64,000 nucleotides of DNA from Rhodamnia argentea (taxonomy: Eukaryota; Streptophyta; Magnoliopsida; Myrtales; Myrtaceae), in the NCBI RefSeq assembly GCF_020921035.1, contig NC_063151.1, positions 9,725,501 to 9,789,500 of the forward strand, read 5' to 3'. The position numbers were made by a program, and so were the translations under genes. The notes beneath the pieces are model-generated. The model had not been told where the DNA came from. It was given only the letters and a program-made list of their open reading frames with translations, and did not search any database. This document shows, piece after piece, positions 35,830 through 47,905 of this stretch (positions are counted from its first letter, which is position 1; every line of letters begins with the position of its first letter).

Positions 35830-36676
35830 TCTCAAGTATCCAACAAATCTATGAGATCATCGTAAAGACCAACTACATCATGTGCTTGAGATGCAGCAGT
35901 GGTAGCATTCCTGCTTTCAACAGATGTGACAAGCCTACTAATCTGTGCTTCAAGCTCCTGTCTTGCGGTCATCAATTTCTTACCTTCATTTCCGCGAGCT
36001 TGCCTCATTGAGGTATGCGAGGCTCTTTAGGGCTTTGAGTTCTAATTGGTTCCACAATGATTTGGTCCAAATGACACTCGAAATTTTCATCAGTAGATCC
36101 TACACCATCATCCATACCATGTTATGTGACCTCAACGTCCTTGTTAGTATATAAACCTTGTGCATGATTCCACGTGATTCCTTCAGTAGTAGCTGTATAT
36201 CTAAACGTGATACCTAACAGAACTTCAAGATCAGAAGGTATGTCTTTCATTAAGATTGACCTATTATAATAGAGTGTTTGAGTAAGTTGTCTCATTGAAG
36301 ATGGACTTAACAAAAAAGTAAAAGAAGAAGTGATAAAAACCTGAATTTTTTCCATCATTCGCCGCTCGCATCAATGTCCTCTTCCTGGAATCCCATCGTA
36401 GTAGTCCCGTTTCTTCATAAAGCAAGGAACTTTGTCTTCTCCATTTTTCCTTGAGATTATCCCACTCACTTTTCTTTTGATTTTTATCATAACTTTTTGC
36501 ATGTTCGGATGTTAGCTCTTCAAACTTGCTAATTATGACAGTCCACCCATCCTTTTTGTTGTTTGAAGGACGATCTTCTTTTGCAATTTATTCAATGCAC
36601 AACTTACAAAAGGTTTCAACATCTTTTGAGCTTAAAAATGCCTTTATATTTTTTGTTCCTGATGAACTTGCCATTT
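35830..36676 (-). pseudogene. Myb/SANT-like accessory gene of the Harbinger element
   Basis: Starts MASSSGTKNIKAFLSSKDVE at about 36676 and reads FCKLCIE, an in-frame stop, then DGWTVIISKFEELT, KKSEWDNLKEKWRRQSSLLYEETGL. This is the Myb_DNA-bind_3 type domain found in plant Harbinger ORF1 proteins and their host relatives. Further downstream fragments KLMTARQELEAQISRLV and VGLYDDLIDLLDT look like its C-terminal coiled region. The stop and frameshifts make it a pseudogene. Confidence 0.75.
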
Positions 36677-36680
36677 GCTA

Positions 36681-39600
36681 GTGAAGTCACATGAACAAAT
36701 TATTGGATCTTCGATCAGTGGAACGGCTTATGAAAAGGACCCCGTTCGAAAGGCTCGCCCCCTCCTTTTTCGACCCCGACCCCGACCCCGCCCGGCTCGG
36801 AGCGGGCATGCCGCGACTTTTATGGTCTCTCGAAAGATCAATTCACGGTGGCGGTGCTTGCTGAAGGGGGGTGAGATTTGTAAAACGGGGTGATAAAGAG
36901 TGCATTTTTAGAGGTGGTTGGTTGATTCTTCTCCGTCGTCGTTAAAAAAAAGAAGTGGGAAAAGGAAGAGGAAGACGATGACGACTGCCAGGTCGAGCGG
37001 CCAGCCTGTCGGTTTGTTTTGTGGGCGAGGCTTGTAACGACGACTATTCGCTCCGAGTCAACCTTCTCTCGTTCCCGAGTCAAATTGGGATTACTCTTTT
37101 CTTTTTTCCTTTTTTCATGTGTTGTTTCCATCTTTGTTGCTTTCTTCAACCACTGTACGCGCCTCCTCCTCCTTCATCCTCTCTCTCTCTCTCTCCCCTG
37201 CGTGGTCTCGTTAACTGCGAATATCAATTATCGGAGCCATTACTTCGGCCTTAGCCTTGTCGTCGTCGATACTTCTCCTCCTCCTCATCTGTCTTCGACT
37301 ACGTGCCAGTCCGGCCGTAAGAGCAGCGGCGATCTCCGCGCTTACTTGGCGATGGTTCTATCCTAACGACTATGTGATGGCATCATCGAGCTAAGAATAG
37401 GGTTTCCGAGCCGCTCTAGCGAGGAATTCGCAGCGAGGTAATCGCCATTCCTGCTCTTCGGTCCTCTCGAGTTGTTGTCTGGTTCTGTCTTTTTCCGCGG
37501 TTACGATGCGATTGGAAAAGTGTGGGGTTTTTTTTTTTTTTTTGGTGAAATCATCTCTTTCATACTGGAATTGGGAAGTGGGTCGTCTTTTGTGACGGTT
37601 GTACTGGTCCGCTAGACAAGCAATCGTGTACCTGAGCTGTGTAGCGGCGATCGAAGTTGTGATCGGCAGTCGTGGATGAGGAAAGTTGATTGATTGCGCT
37701 GAAAGGGAGTAGAGGGTTGTTCTTGACTCAACTGTATTTTAGCTCTAGCTTTGGCAAGCAGTGATTCAGCCGCAAAATAAGCCTGACCATGGATAGGCTG
37801 AGCTGATTTCTGGCGGTTGGCTTGTATTGGTGTTTTCCTTCCTTGGCTTGGTAGCTGGGTTTAACTCATTCCATTTTGGTTCTCTTCTAAGAGGCATCAA
37901 ATCTGTCCCTTCTTTGGGGTTATTCACGTCAACCCACACAATTAGAAGTCATGGATGGAATCTAACCATTATCCTATGTTTATACCCTTTAACTTGCAGA
38001 AAGTCCTGCGTAATCATTGTAAACACACAGGACCCCAGAAAAGACCATTCATTGATGATCATATCATCCTGTGGCAAGGGCGTCGTATCGTAGTTGCATA
38101 TTGGGTTTCTTATGTTTATGTGGAATTCTATTAAAGAATCATAAGTTGCTATCTCTTGATAATTTATCTGGCCTGACCATGGGCAACGCAATGGAAACTC
38201 GCACGGACATTCATAGGTCAATACAAAACATTGACCTAATTACTCAAATATAGAGTCTAAAAAACAACAAAGAAATAACAAACGAGTCAAAAAGTGCTGA
38301 AAACAAGCCCAAAAATAGAAATTTCCCTGAAACATTTCGAACTAATGGATTTTGAGGCCCTAAAACAACTGCAAAAGTCAGAGAGAGAGAGAGAGAGCAT
38401 AAGGAATCAGTTTTTTATCAAATCTTGACGGTTCATAAATGTGGCTGTAGTGTAAGTGATTCTCCCGCATCCAGTGTTTTTCATAAACATAATGATCGTG
38501 CATTTTACTACCATTTAAATTGGTTCGGGTATGTGCAGTATGATTGGAATTTTAACTGTACAGTATGATTGGAATTTCAACTATACTTGATTGGGTAGCA
38601 AGCGAGACAATATACACAAAGGGACATATGTTAGTTTATATGAACACACACAGCCTAAATAGTACAAGTATATGAATTCTTGTAGTCATTTGAGTATGCG
38701 ATAGGCTCTATGGAATGATTGATGTGCTACCAAGGTGCACGGATAATGAATATGGTGAGACTGTGGTTTAAACATGGTTTACCATTATGATTCACTGTTG
38801 TACTGTTTATGGTTTGTATCTTTCTTATCATGCTTGATCCTAAGCTAAGGTGGTGGGTTACTTGTTCAGTTGACAATTGCTTACTCAGCTATGAGACTGA
38901 GTTATAGTGTTTCCAGGCTTGTTTACCTAGGGAGAATATGGGGATCGAGGTCCTGATTAGAGTCGCAACAGAAGCATAGGATATATTATTTCATTTGAAT
39001 TTGATCGCGTACTAAGAATAATATACATGAGGTTATTTAGGGGAATCTTATCTATTTGAGGCTTAATTTACTAACAATCCAGGAGGTTACCTTATGGAAC
39101 CTGAAACTCCTTCCTGATCAAAAGTAATGAGCCGTTCACTCCATTGTACACACATCTTACTTCCAGGCCTGTTTCCTTGTTCTGCCTCTTGTACCGCTTC
39201 AGGAACTTTTCTGCAATTGTGTCCACATCAACGTTTACGCCTACTTAGGAATATCGTAACTGCAATGGGCAAAATAGTTTAATACCGGCGTTAAGCAGCC
39301 TGTATAACTTATCCGGGTAAATTATTTGATGCATGCCGTTATTAACTATACATCTGGCAGCTCATGCTTTGCACCTCTCAAACTAGAAATTTACTGTATG
39401 TGTCTGTTTTGCCTATGGACCATGACACCTCTGGCTGCTGGACTTACAATTAGCCACCCATATAGTGCTCATCCGTGCATGAGTTTTCTGTTAGCAAGTG
39501 TTGTTGCATTTAAGGGAAGAAATGATGGTATTGAATCCGTGACATTTTATTTGCACTAGGTGTGGATATTGCACATTTTTCTTTAACAGGATTTATTGCC

Positions 39601-39708
39601 TTACCAATCTTATTTGGTGACAATCTTGCTACTCTTCTTCATTGTCAAAAGAAATTAACATGCAGCCTTTCTCTGGTTATCATTTCGCAGTCAGAGATTT
39701 GGGATCAG
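36681..39708 (+). promoter_or_regulatory. Probable promoter, 5'UTR exon and long 5'UTR intron of the U-box gene
   Basis: A C/T-rich promoter-like patch is at 37150-37200, followed by a GC-richer stretch ending GAATTCGCAGCGAG|GTAATC at about 37438. This is a credible untranslated exon with a donor. The acceptor just before the CDS is CATTTCGCAG at 39681-39690. The leader intron would be about 2.25 kb. No other gene was found between; an (AG)n tract at 38381-38398 and a short tandem repeat at about 38537-38587 lie inside. Confidence 0.55.
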
Positions 39709-42700
39709 ATGGCAGGAAGTTGGGATGGAAGCCATGACACTGGCAGCCAGTCGGATGAAAGCCATCAGTTTGACAAACTGCATATTGAGCCTCTCTATGA
39801 TGCATTTGTATGCCCTTTGACTAAACAAGTTATGCACGATCCAGTGACGTTAGAGAACGGACAAACTTTTGAACGTGAGGCCATCGAGAAGTGGTTTAAA
39901 GAATGCAGAGAGAACGGAAGGAAGTTGGCTTGCCCACTGACACAAAAGGAATTGAGAAGCGCGGAGCTTAAACCTAGTATAGCTTTGAGGAACACAATCG
40001 AGGAATGGACTGCTAGAAATGAAGCTGCTCAACTTGATATGGCACGGAGGTCATTAAATTTGGGTAGTTCAGAAAGTGACATTGTGCAGGCGCTGAGGTA
40101 TATTCAGCACATTTGTCAAAAAAGCCGAATAAACAAGCATGTAGTGCGCAATGCAGCACTCATACCTATGATTGTTGAAATGTTGAAGAGCGGTAGTCGT
40201 CGTGTCCGGTGCAAAGCTCTTGATACCCTTCGAATTGCAGTGGAGGAAGATGAAGATGTTAAGGTTTTGAATCTTATATATTACTGGTGGACTTTTAGGA
40301 AGAGCAAGTACACTTAACGGCTTGTTGATTTGTTGCCTATTTTCATTACCTGTCTGATGTCTTGCAGGAAATAATTGCTGAGGGGGACACTGTTCGCACA
40401 ATAGTTAAATTCTTGTCTCATGAGCAGTCTAAGGAGAGGGAAGAAGCTGTTTCTTTGCTTTATGAGCTCTCCAAATCTGAGGCCTTGTCTGAAAAGATTG
40501 GCTCAGTAAATGGGGCTATCCTCATTTTGGTTGGAATGTCTAGCAGCAAATCAGAAAATGTTTTGACTGTTGAGAAGGCTGAGAGGACGCTAGAGAACCT
40601 GGAGAGTTGCGAGAACAATGTGCGGCAGATGGCTGCGAATGGTAGACTGCAGCCTCTTCTGACACAACTGCTTGAAGGTGCTTTTCTGGATACTCGCAGT
40701 TACATGAACGGTTTTGTTTCTTTGTTGACTATACTAAACAAGATGATGCTTGAGGAAGTTGTGAACCAAACTTTTTCTCGTGCTTTTAAGAATAAACTTT
40801 TCCCCCCGTTGTCAGAGATTCTTAAGATAACTTCCATGAGGGTCAGTCTAGTTTTTCAATGAAATTAAAGGGCAGAGAAATTCTGGTGGGGACATTAGTA
40901 CTTAGCATTCTCTTATCTTAGATATTTATATCCAATGCCTGCTTTTGGTGTCTTCTGTGACTGACTGTGTTAATGAGCTGACAGTCCTGCACCTAATGGG
41001 AGTTTCTTAAATTTTCTGCTTTAAGTTGATTTGACTATGGTTGTTACAACAGATTTGGACTGTGCATCTGCTTAGTCAATTATTGCTGCAAGCCTGACCT
41101 TTATTGCCTTGAATTGGCAACTATGATCCTCTACTACCATTTCAATGGGAGTATGTATATGCTGTTGATTTGTGGATGCAGGATCTCAAGAGACTAAACT
41201 TTCCATGGCTAGTTTTCTTGGTGAGCTGGCTCTTAACAACGATATCAAGGTCCTTGTAGCTAGAAGGGTGGGCTCTGCACTGATCAATTTAATGAAAAGC
41301 GGCAGCATTCCATCAAGAGAAGCTGCTTTAAGAGCTCTAAACCAGATTTCCAGTGAAGCAAGTGCCAAAGTGTTGGTAGATGCTGATATTCTTCCTCCTC
41401 TTGTCAAAGACCTCTTCACTGTCGGTGCAAATCAACTTCCAATGCGCTTGAAAGAGGTGTCTGCAACAATTCTTGCCCACATTGTCAACTCAGGCATTGA
41501 TTTTGATGGCATACCTGTGGGACCAGACCATCGGACTTTAGTCTCAGAAGACATAATCCATAATCTGCTCCACCTTATTAGCAATACTGGTCCAGCAATT
41601 GAGTGTAAGCTTCTTCAGGTTCTTGTTGGGCTCACCAGTTCTCCTGCTACTGTTCTGAGCGTCGTAGCTGCCATCAAAAGCTCTGGTGCTATTATCAGTT
41701 TGGTTCAGTTTATTGAGGCTCCGCAGAGAGATTTGCGTCTAGCTTCTGTTAAACTTCTGCAGAACCTGTCCCCGCATATGGACCAGGAGTTAGCAGATGC
41801 CCTTCGTGGCACAGTTGGCCAGCTTGGGAGCCTAATGAGAGTGGTCACAGAAAATTTAGACATAACTGAAGAGCAAGCAGCGGCTGCTGGACTTTTAGCT
41901 GAGCTCCCAGAGAGGGATTTGGGCCTCACACGGCAGATGCTAGATGATGGTGCCTTTCAGCAAATCATTTACAGAGTGCGAAGGATACGACAGGGAGAGA
42001 TTAGGGGCATCCGCTTTGTGACACCCTACCTAGAGGGGCTTGTTCGAATCCTAGCGAGGATAACTTTTATTCTACCTGACGAACCAGGTGCCATTCAACT
42101 CTGCCGTGAGCACAATGTCACCGCACTGTTTATTGAATTGCTTCAGTCCAATGGACTGGACAATGTACAGGTGGTTTCTGCCATGGCCTTGGAGAACTTG
42201 TCTAGAGAATCCCGAAACTTAACGAGATTGCCAGAATTGCCCCCACCAGGAATTTGTGCTTCAATCTTTCCATGTTTTAGCAAACAGCCCACCATAACAG
42301 GATTGTGTCAGCTTCACCGAGGAACATGTTCACTGAAAGAGACATTTTGTCTTCTTGAAGGACAAGCTGTAGAGAAATTGGTGGCGCTTTTAGACCACAC
42401 GAATGACAAAGTGGTCGAGGCAGCATTGGCAGCAATATCCACTTTGTTAGAGGATGGGGTTGATATTGAGCAAGGGGTTGCTATCTTGTGCGAGGTGGAA
42501 GGGATTAAACCTATTTTCAATGTGTTGATGGAGAAAAGAACGGATAGCCTGAGGAGATGGGCCGTTTGGGCAGTTGAGAGGCTCTTACGGACTGAGGATA
42601 TAGCATATGAAGTCTCTGGCGATCCTAATGTGAGTACAGCACTAGTTGATGCTTTCCAACATGCTGATTACCGAACAAGGCAGATTGCTGAGAGGGCCTT

Positions 42701-42755
42701 GAAGCATGTTGACAAGATACCCAACTTCTCAGGAATCTTCCCGAACATGGGATAG
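39709..42755 (+). CDS. PUB44: U-box ARM-repeat E3 ubiquitin ligase, SAUL1/PUB43/PUB44-like
   Basis: Plant U-box E3 ligases transfer ubiquitin from E2 enzymes to substrates; the SAUL1 group is plasma-membrane associated and restrains senescence and immunity. Exons 39709-40263, 40368-40677 and 41182-42755 join in frame to 812 residues (SAUL1 is about 800). The U-box is at about 27-100: EPLYDAFVCPLTKQVMHDPV, then EREAIEKWF, CPLTQKEL, ALRNTIEEW. Eleven or so ARM repeats follow to the C-terminus, which ends SGIFPNMG. The start was chosen because the ATG follows the intron acceptor and matches the short N-terminus of the family; an upstream in-frame ATG at 39562 lies in the presumed leader intron. 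Whether it is the PUB43 or PUB44 orthologue cannot be decided. Confidence 0.93.
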
Positions 42756-45356
42756 GTCTATTTAGATGCCTCCCATGAGATCAACACTCTCCAACCTTGT
42801 ATGTAATTTCCTTTGCTGCCTTTCAATTTTGAGGTCCAGTTTATTGGTTGTGTTGCTTAGTATATGGCAGTGTCATACAGAATTCTTTGAGGGTTTTTAG
42901 ATCTTTCCATTCGTCTTATATATTGCCACTACTGTCAATCTTGTGCTTTCTCACATGACCTGCATTTGTTGTATCAACATAGTGTCAATGTTGTATATGA
43001 TTTGACTTCGGAATTTAATTACAAAAACAGGGGTTGTATCATGATGATTGGATTGCCTTTTTGCTCCCGACTCTTTCGCTGTAGATTGCTTTGCAGATGA
43101 CGTCTGTTCAAACAGTTCCAATCTTCAGCTCTCTAGTAAGATGGTCCAGCGTTTATAACCCCTCGAGGAAGAATATTGATTGTGAAGTCTCCTGGAGAAG
43201 CTTTGGCCAAACTTCCTGTTCTCATCTTTCTTGGGAATTATGTGTCAACTTCTCACACATGGCGATGGGTTTTTCTCCTTCGCGTATAATCCCCATCCTC
43301 CCTCACTCGCTACCACCACAGTTTATAGTGTAACCGGTGAATTATAGAATCTACGTTTCCTGGAAGTTCCGAAAATCTATATTGTCATCATGCATGTTGG
43401 CTTATCATACATAAGTCGCAATAAGAAGCAGCATGCAAAGGAAAGCCGGATTGTAGTGGCCTTTCTTGCTCCTCTTTCTGGCTGTCATCGGAGAAGTTAG
43501 TTTGGCTGCATCTGGAGAATGATATACTTGCATCTGTGCGGTGGTTTCTTTGTGTTTCCTTCTCTCAACACACGACAGGAAGACGTAGAGCATGCGATTC
43601 ATGATCATAAATGTACATTCCTGTCAGTTGGTGCGATCCCACCTAACACAAGGACCGTTTCGTTCCCAATCATCCAGCGTATAGATCTGAAGAGTTGAAA
43701 CTAGGAGTGTTTCGATATAGGGAATTGTCTAGAAGGAATTTTACGTGAAGTCAGAATTGTCCAAAAGTCAATTGACTGAGGAAGCCGCTGTTTCCGAGCA
43801 ATGTAACAGAGGAAAGAAACTTAATCACCTGCAACGCACACTGATCATGGCATAAACATGGCACATTATACGTCCTGTTTCTTTTGTATGAACTGTAGGC
43901 ATTGCCTGTTCTCAAGTTCTGATTGGTTTAGTCAGCTAACAGTCTTAATGGATGAATTATTCCTGCTCTCAAGTCCTTCACTCACAAATGAGCGATACCG
44001 CTTGGCAATATCACCAAATGCTTGCTATTTCTTTCCAAAGTTCAGAATGGAAAAAGGGTAATGCCAAATATCCTGTTGAATTCAATTGATGCTCCTCTAG
44101 GCCTGGTTTTTTCTCTCGAGTTCAATTTGTGGCCACCCAACTAAGTGTATGTAACCCAAGTGACAATTGGCATTGTGGATTTGTATCTAGAGATTTATAC
44201 CTCACTTGGTGGTTTCTGTTTGATATTTGCCTAATGCATTTGTCACACCTAAATGTTGTCTGGATAGTTCCGGATAAAGGTATGGTATCAGCAAGGAGTA
44301 ACATTTTTGTAATAGATGATACTTTTGGACATGAATATTGTGACTCTCAGAGCCGAATTACTGCGCTCTGCATCAAATAACACGTAAACAAACACTAATA
44401 TGAAAGAAACCAAAAAAAAAAAAAAGAAGGACGAGAAGGAGAAGCTCCGTCAATAGCTGCGCAGGCAAGTATGGCTCCTAGCCTCCTAAGAGAAAAATCA
44501 AGTATGCTGGAGAAAGTACCCATTCAACCTGGAGTCTGAACAGAAAAGTTACAAGCTAAAGCATTCCAACACAGTCGAATTACTCGTTTGAGGAATATGC
44601 CTGTGGTGGCTACATTAGACCCTCTGTTCACTTGTTCGGAAATGTACGACTATGGCACACACTCACTGTACATTCAATAAACAAGTTGCTGACAGTTTCA
44701 AGAAAGTGCTGTAGGATACTAATCCATGTCGCACGTTTCTTTAAATAATTTTAAATGGCAATGGTAAACAACATGAACAATAGAACTATGTAGCCAGTAA
44801 GCCAGCATAATCACTCCTCTTTGTCCCCCCTTTCTGCCAATGTGGAAACAAGTACAAAGAGCAACTCACTGATTCCAGCCACAGGCACTTAGATTAGAAA
44901 TACATCTCATTTCAGTGTTCTATCAGATGGACTTAATAGCATCAATACGGGACTATCCTTTTGTTAGATCAGATTGGCACGAGGTTTTCACTGGTCACGT
45001 AGGCAATTTGGAAACTAGCACGGCCAAAGTGAAGAAGCAATGGAGAGCATATGAAAATGCGAAAAAAAGTAACAATTAAAGTACAAAATTAGTCTGATAC
45101 TGGAGAAATGAAATTTTACATCAAAAGTTACATGGGAGAGAAGCGCCTCCAGTACAATCAGTCTAGAAACACAGCACAAGAGGAAAGAGTGATGAGAGAC
45201 ATACCAGGAGGCAGTCACCCATGCAAAAATCATTTTCATCAAAGAATTAAATGCAGGACTCAATGTTGCATCTGCAATGCATGCTCAAAACCTCTGCACA
45301 ATGATAAATAGAAATCAGAAACTATCTGCGTGAGAAGCAACTTCATTAGGGGGATT
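42756..45356. other. Convergent spacer between U-box and F-box genes
   Basis: Presumed 3'UTRs of two convergent genes and unassigned DNA. Short open frames (for example 43091-43333 and 44129-44380) lack motifs. No repeat element with clear ends was found. Confidence 0.5.
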
Positions 45357-47081
45357 TCACAAATAGACCACGGCCAGAGACTTGGTCACGCAAGATGATG
45401 CATCGAGTTCATGAGCCATCTGATTCCTTGATATATGACGCCAGTTGGGGCCCTTTTCTGACACGTCACACATTGTCATGAAATCCAACACCTGACCAAA
45501 TATCTTGAACATTTCGACCCCAAATATGGAGTTCCTATCGGCCACAAATGTGGCGTTCCAATCCATTGGAGCATCGGGATGTACAGACACCTCACTCCAA
45601 TCAAGATACATGAGATCTAACTCCCACAATTTTCTCACAGCCTTATTTCTCCTGCCGATTTGACCATTTCCCTCGCACCAAGACACTGAGAGCATAAAAA
45701 GCCGACCATCACAAGAAACAAGTTTTGGGTAATACTCATGAACACGTGGAGGAAATGGGCTAGTCTGCATCCCAATCCAATATCCCCTCTCTATGTCATA
45801 TCCTGCAAGCTTGTCACTCTCCGAATATACATAAAAAATGCCATTACAAACAGTTCCAGAGCAAACAATCCCAAAATCTGGTGGCAGCTTCTGGATTTCT
45901 GTCCACTTATTAGATACAGAGTCGTATATTTCTCCAGAATCTAATGGCTCGTCCCATGAGCCAAGCCCTCCTACAGCAATAACCACGAACCTTCTAGAGC
46001 TCTTTGTGCTTGATTCATCAATCTTTTGCCTGACCATCTTGTGTGGTTTTCTAGCAGAAAAAAACGACAAATCATTCTCGTCAAAAGTGTTTCTGGGTTG
46101 ACGTCTTAGAGAAAGCCTGTGAGGATCCTCATAAACATCCGATCCACCACCCATCCTTGACCTGTTAAAACGCCTCTCTTGCCGGATTTGATGGCCCTGA
46201 ATCGCTGAAAAATCTGGATGGACCTCAGAAGCTCCTAAGATAGGCATAGACCGGGCATACTTCATTGAAGCAATTTTACGCCAAGATTTAGTCAATGGAC
46301 TGAAAACCAAGGCTCCTTTGTGTGTCTTGAATGAGCTTCTGTCCACTCTGCCGAAATTGGTCAAGCTAGAGCAACCCCCTACAACATATACATCTTCCAG
46401 GATATTGGCAACAGAAAACATGAACCTTCCTTTTAGCATATCAGCTTCTATCTTGTGCCATTGATCCTGATACACATCCAGCGCATGTATTTCGGCAGAG
46501 CAATAGCCATCTTTCACTGCACCAAACAAGAACAGCCATGGATTATGGTGCAAGCCTTCTCGTCTCATCTGAAGGAAGCGCGAAGTAGAAGTCAAGTTTC
46601 TCCATTTCTTGCACACAAGGCGTGCATTCATGAGGCTGGTTAGTGGCAGCCTCACCAAGCACATCTCTAGAATATCATCTGGAAGAAAAATGTGCATTCT
46701 GCTGTTATAGGTTGATTCTTCAAGTTCTAAATCCTTTCTGGTATTTTTCTTCCAAAATCTCTCTTTTACTCCATATGAGAAGCAGTCCACTCCAGTTTCT
46801 TCGGTACCGCATATGGTACCATATCCTCTGCTTTCTTCACCGGCACTCGACCTTCTCCTACTACTTGGGTCCCCATATTCCTCGCCTGTGTCAGCACCCA
46901 CCTTGCAACCTCCCCCTCTGCCATATAAAGTTAGACATCTCATTGAAACCCTTCTAACATTATCGTCTTCATCTTCACTTTTGAGGCTCTTTTTCCTCCA
47001 TTTGTGACTGACACTCCTCATGAGACGTTTCGATACACTCAAGGCCTCAAAATCTTGACGCAAATAGTTTTCGTCTGCCAT
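45357..47081 (-). CDS. F-box/kelch-repeat protein, CFK1-like (At5g42350 type)
   Basis: Single-exon coding frame of 574 residues on the minus strand. F-box proteins are substrate receptors of SCF ubiquitin ligases. A basic N-terminal region (about 1-60, including HKWRKKSLKSEDEDD) precedes the F-box at about 130-172 (LPDDILEMCLVRLPL, ARLVCKKWRNLTSTSRFL). Kelch-like blades follow: NILEDVYVVGG, GALVFSPLTKSWRKIASM, VVIAVGGLGSWDEPLDSGEI, KWTEIQKLP, FYVYSESDKLAGYDIE. The closest family I recall is the COP9-interacting F-box kelch pair of Arabidopsis. The start follows CTGAGTAG, an in-frame stop, so ATG 47081 is firm. A 5'UTR intron is likely. Confidence 0.88.
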   Translation of the reverse strand: MADENYLRQDFEALSVSKRLMRSVSHKWRKKSLKSEDEDDNVRRVSMRCLTLYGRGGGCKVGADTGEEYGDPSSRRRSSAGEESRGYGTICGTEETGVDCFSYGVKERFWKKNTRKDLELEESTYNSRMHIFLPDDILEMCLVRLPLTSLMNARLVCKKWRNLTSTSRFLQMRREGLHHNPWLFLFGAVKDGYCSAEIHALDVYQDQWHKIEADMLKGRFMFSVANILEDVYVVGGCSSLTNFGRVDRSSFKTHKGALVFSPLTKSWRKIASMKYARSMPILGASEVHPDFSAIQGHQIRQERRFNRSRMGGGSDVYEDPHRLSLRRQPRNTFDENDLSFFSARKPHKMVRQKIDESSTKSSRRFVVIAVGGLGSWDEPLDSGEIYDSVSNKWTEIQKLPPDFGIVCSGTVCNGIFYVYSESDKLAGYDIERGYWIGMQTSPFPPRVHEYYPKLVSCDGRLFMLSVSWCEGNGQIGRRNKAVRKLWELDLMYLDWSEVSVHPDAPMDWNATFVADRNSIFGVEMFKIFGQVLDFMTMCDVSEKGPNWRHISRNQMAHELDASSCVTKSLAVVYL

Positions 47082-47708
47082 CTACTCAGCATGCTGATCT
47101 CCAGATGTTTTGCAGGTCCAAGCAATCATCGTCTCGCTGTATCACATTATGATCCATTCATGTTATAAGATCTACCCCCATCCAAAGCAAAGCACGAAGG
47201 AATTAAGCTGAGAAAGAAATACTTTAAACAATCTATCATAGCCACAGTCACGGGGGAGAACAAATCATATCAGCCTCGAGAATGCAGCAACCACAGACAC
47301 CTCACACTGCATAAACAACTTTGAAAACTATACACACTCAAAGCTCGGGTGATGAAATAACTTATGTTAGTATGAGATCACCGCGGCCATTAACCCAAAA
47401 ATGACAACAACAGTTCAAATTCTTCATCCTTTCATAGCTAATTTTGATTTTTTTTGGGTCCCAGCAACTAGATGACCTCATTAATTGCTGCCCATGAAAA
47501 AAAAAATATGAATTTCAACACAAAGCAAGAAGAGGGAATGCAGGAACAAACTTTCCATAAACACCACCAAAAACCAGATCCGCAGATCCATCCGAACAAA
47601 GCTACGAATCAAACCCAACTCACACGGAGAACGTTCAAATCCACGCTGACATGTCCAAATAAAAAAGTTTACGGTCACAAGCAACGAGAACCCAAAGAAC
47701 AAGGGAAT

Positions 47709-47710
<2 letters not shown>

Positions 47711-47740
<30 letters not shown>
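47711..47740. repeat. (AG)15 microsatellite
   Basis: Thirty bases of perfect AG repeat within the presumed leader intron of the F-box gene. Confidence 0.92.
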
Positions 47741-47743
<3 letters not shown>

Positions 47744-47870
47744 GGATCACAACGACAAGAGGCCTAAGAGCGATTCCTCAGACAAGATCGAGCCCCATCA
47801 GACTCTTCAAAAACTTCAAAAAATCACCTGAAAGAGACGTTGCTCGAGAAACCCAGATGGGGAAATCCCT

Positions 47871-47905
47871 GGGGAGCATCAGGAGATGATGAAAAGCTTC
47901 CATCA
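47871..47905. repeat. 35-bp exact duplicate, copy A
   Basis: GGGGAGCATCAGGAGATGAT and the following 15 bases are repeated exactly at 49158-49192, about 1.3 kb away, without similarity outside the match. Confidence 0.9.

Larger units (their letters stand above)
34580..36680 (-). mobile_element. Decayed PIF/Harbinger-type DNA transposon
   Basis: Two decayed reading frames sit on the minus strand in the order expected for this superfamily: a Myb/SANT-like accessory protein (36676 to about 35830), then a DDE transposase remnant (about 35700-35430). The left edge near 34580 (TTAAGGGTGAGTTTGGTTCG) resembles a Harbinger end with a TTA target. A matching right end was not found, so the borders are approximate. 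Confidence 0.7.

Noticed and set aside
40678-40860. Open-frame extension past U-box exon 2
   Set aside because: The frame stays open into the intron, but ARM homology resumes only at 41182 (SQETKLSMASFLGEL), so it is intronic.
47452-47470. Poly(T)-GGGTC tract resembling a micro-insertion
   Set aside because: It has the motif, but no convincing direct repeat could be found on either side.
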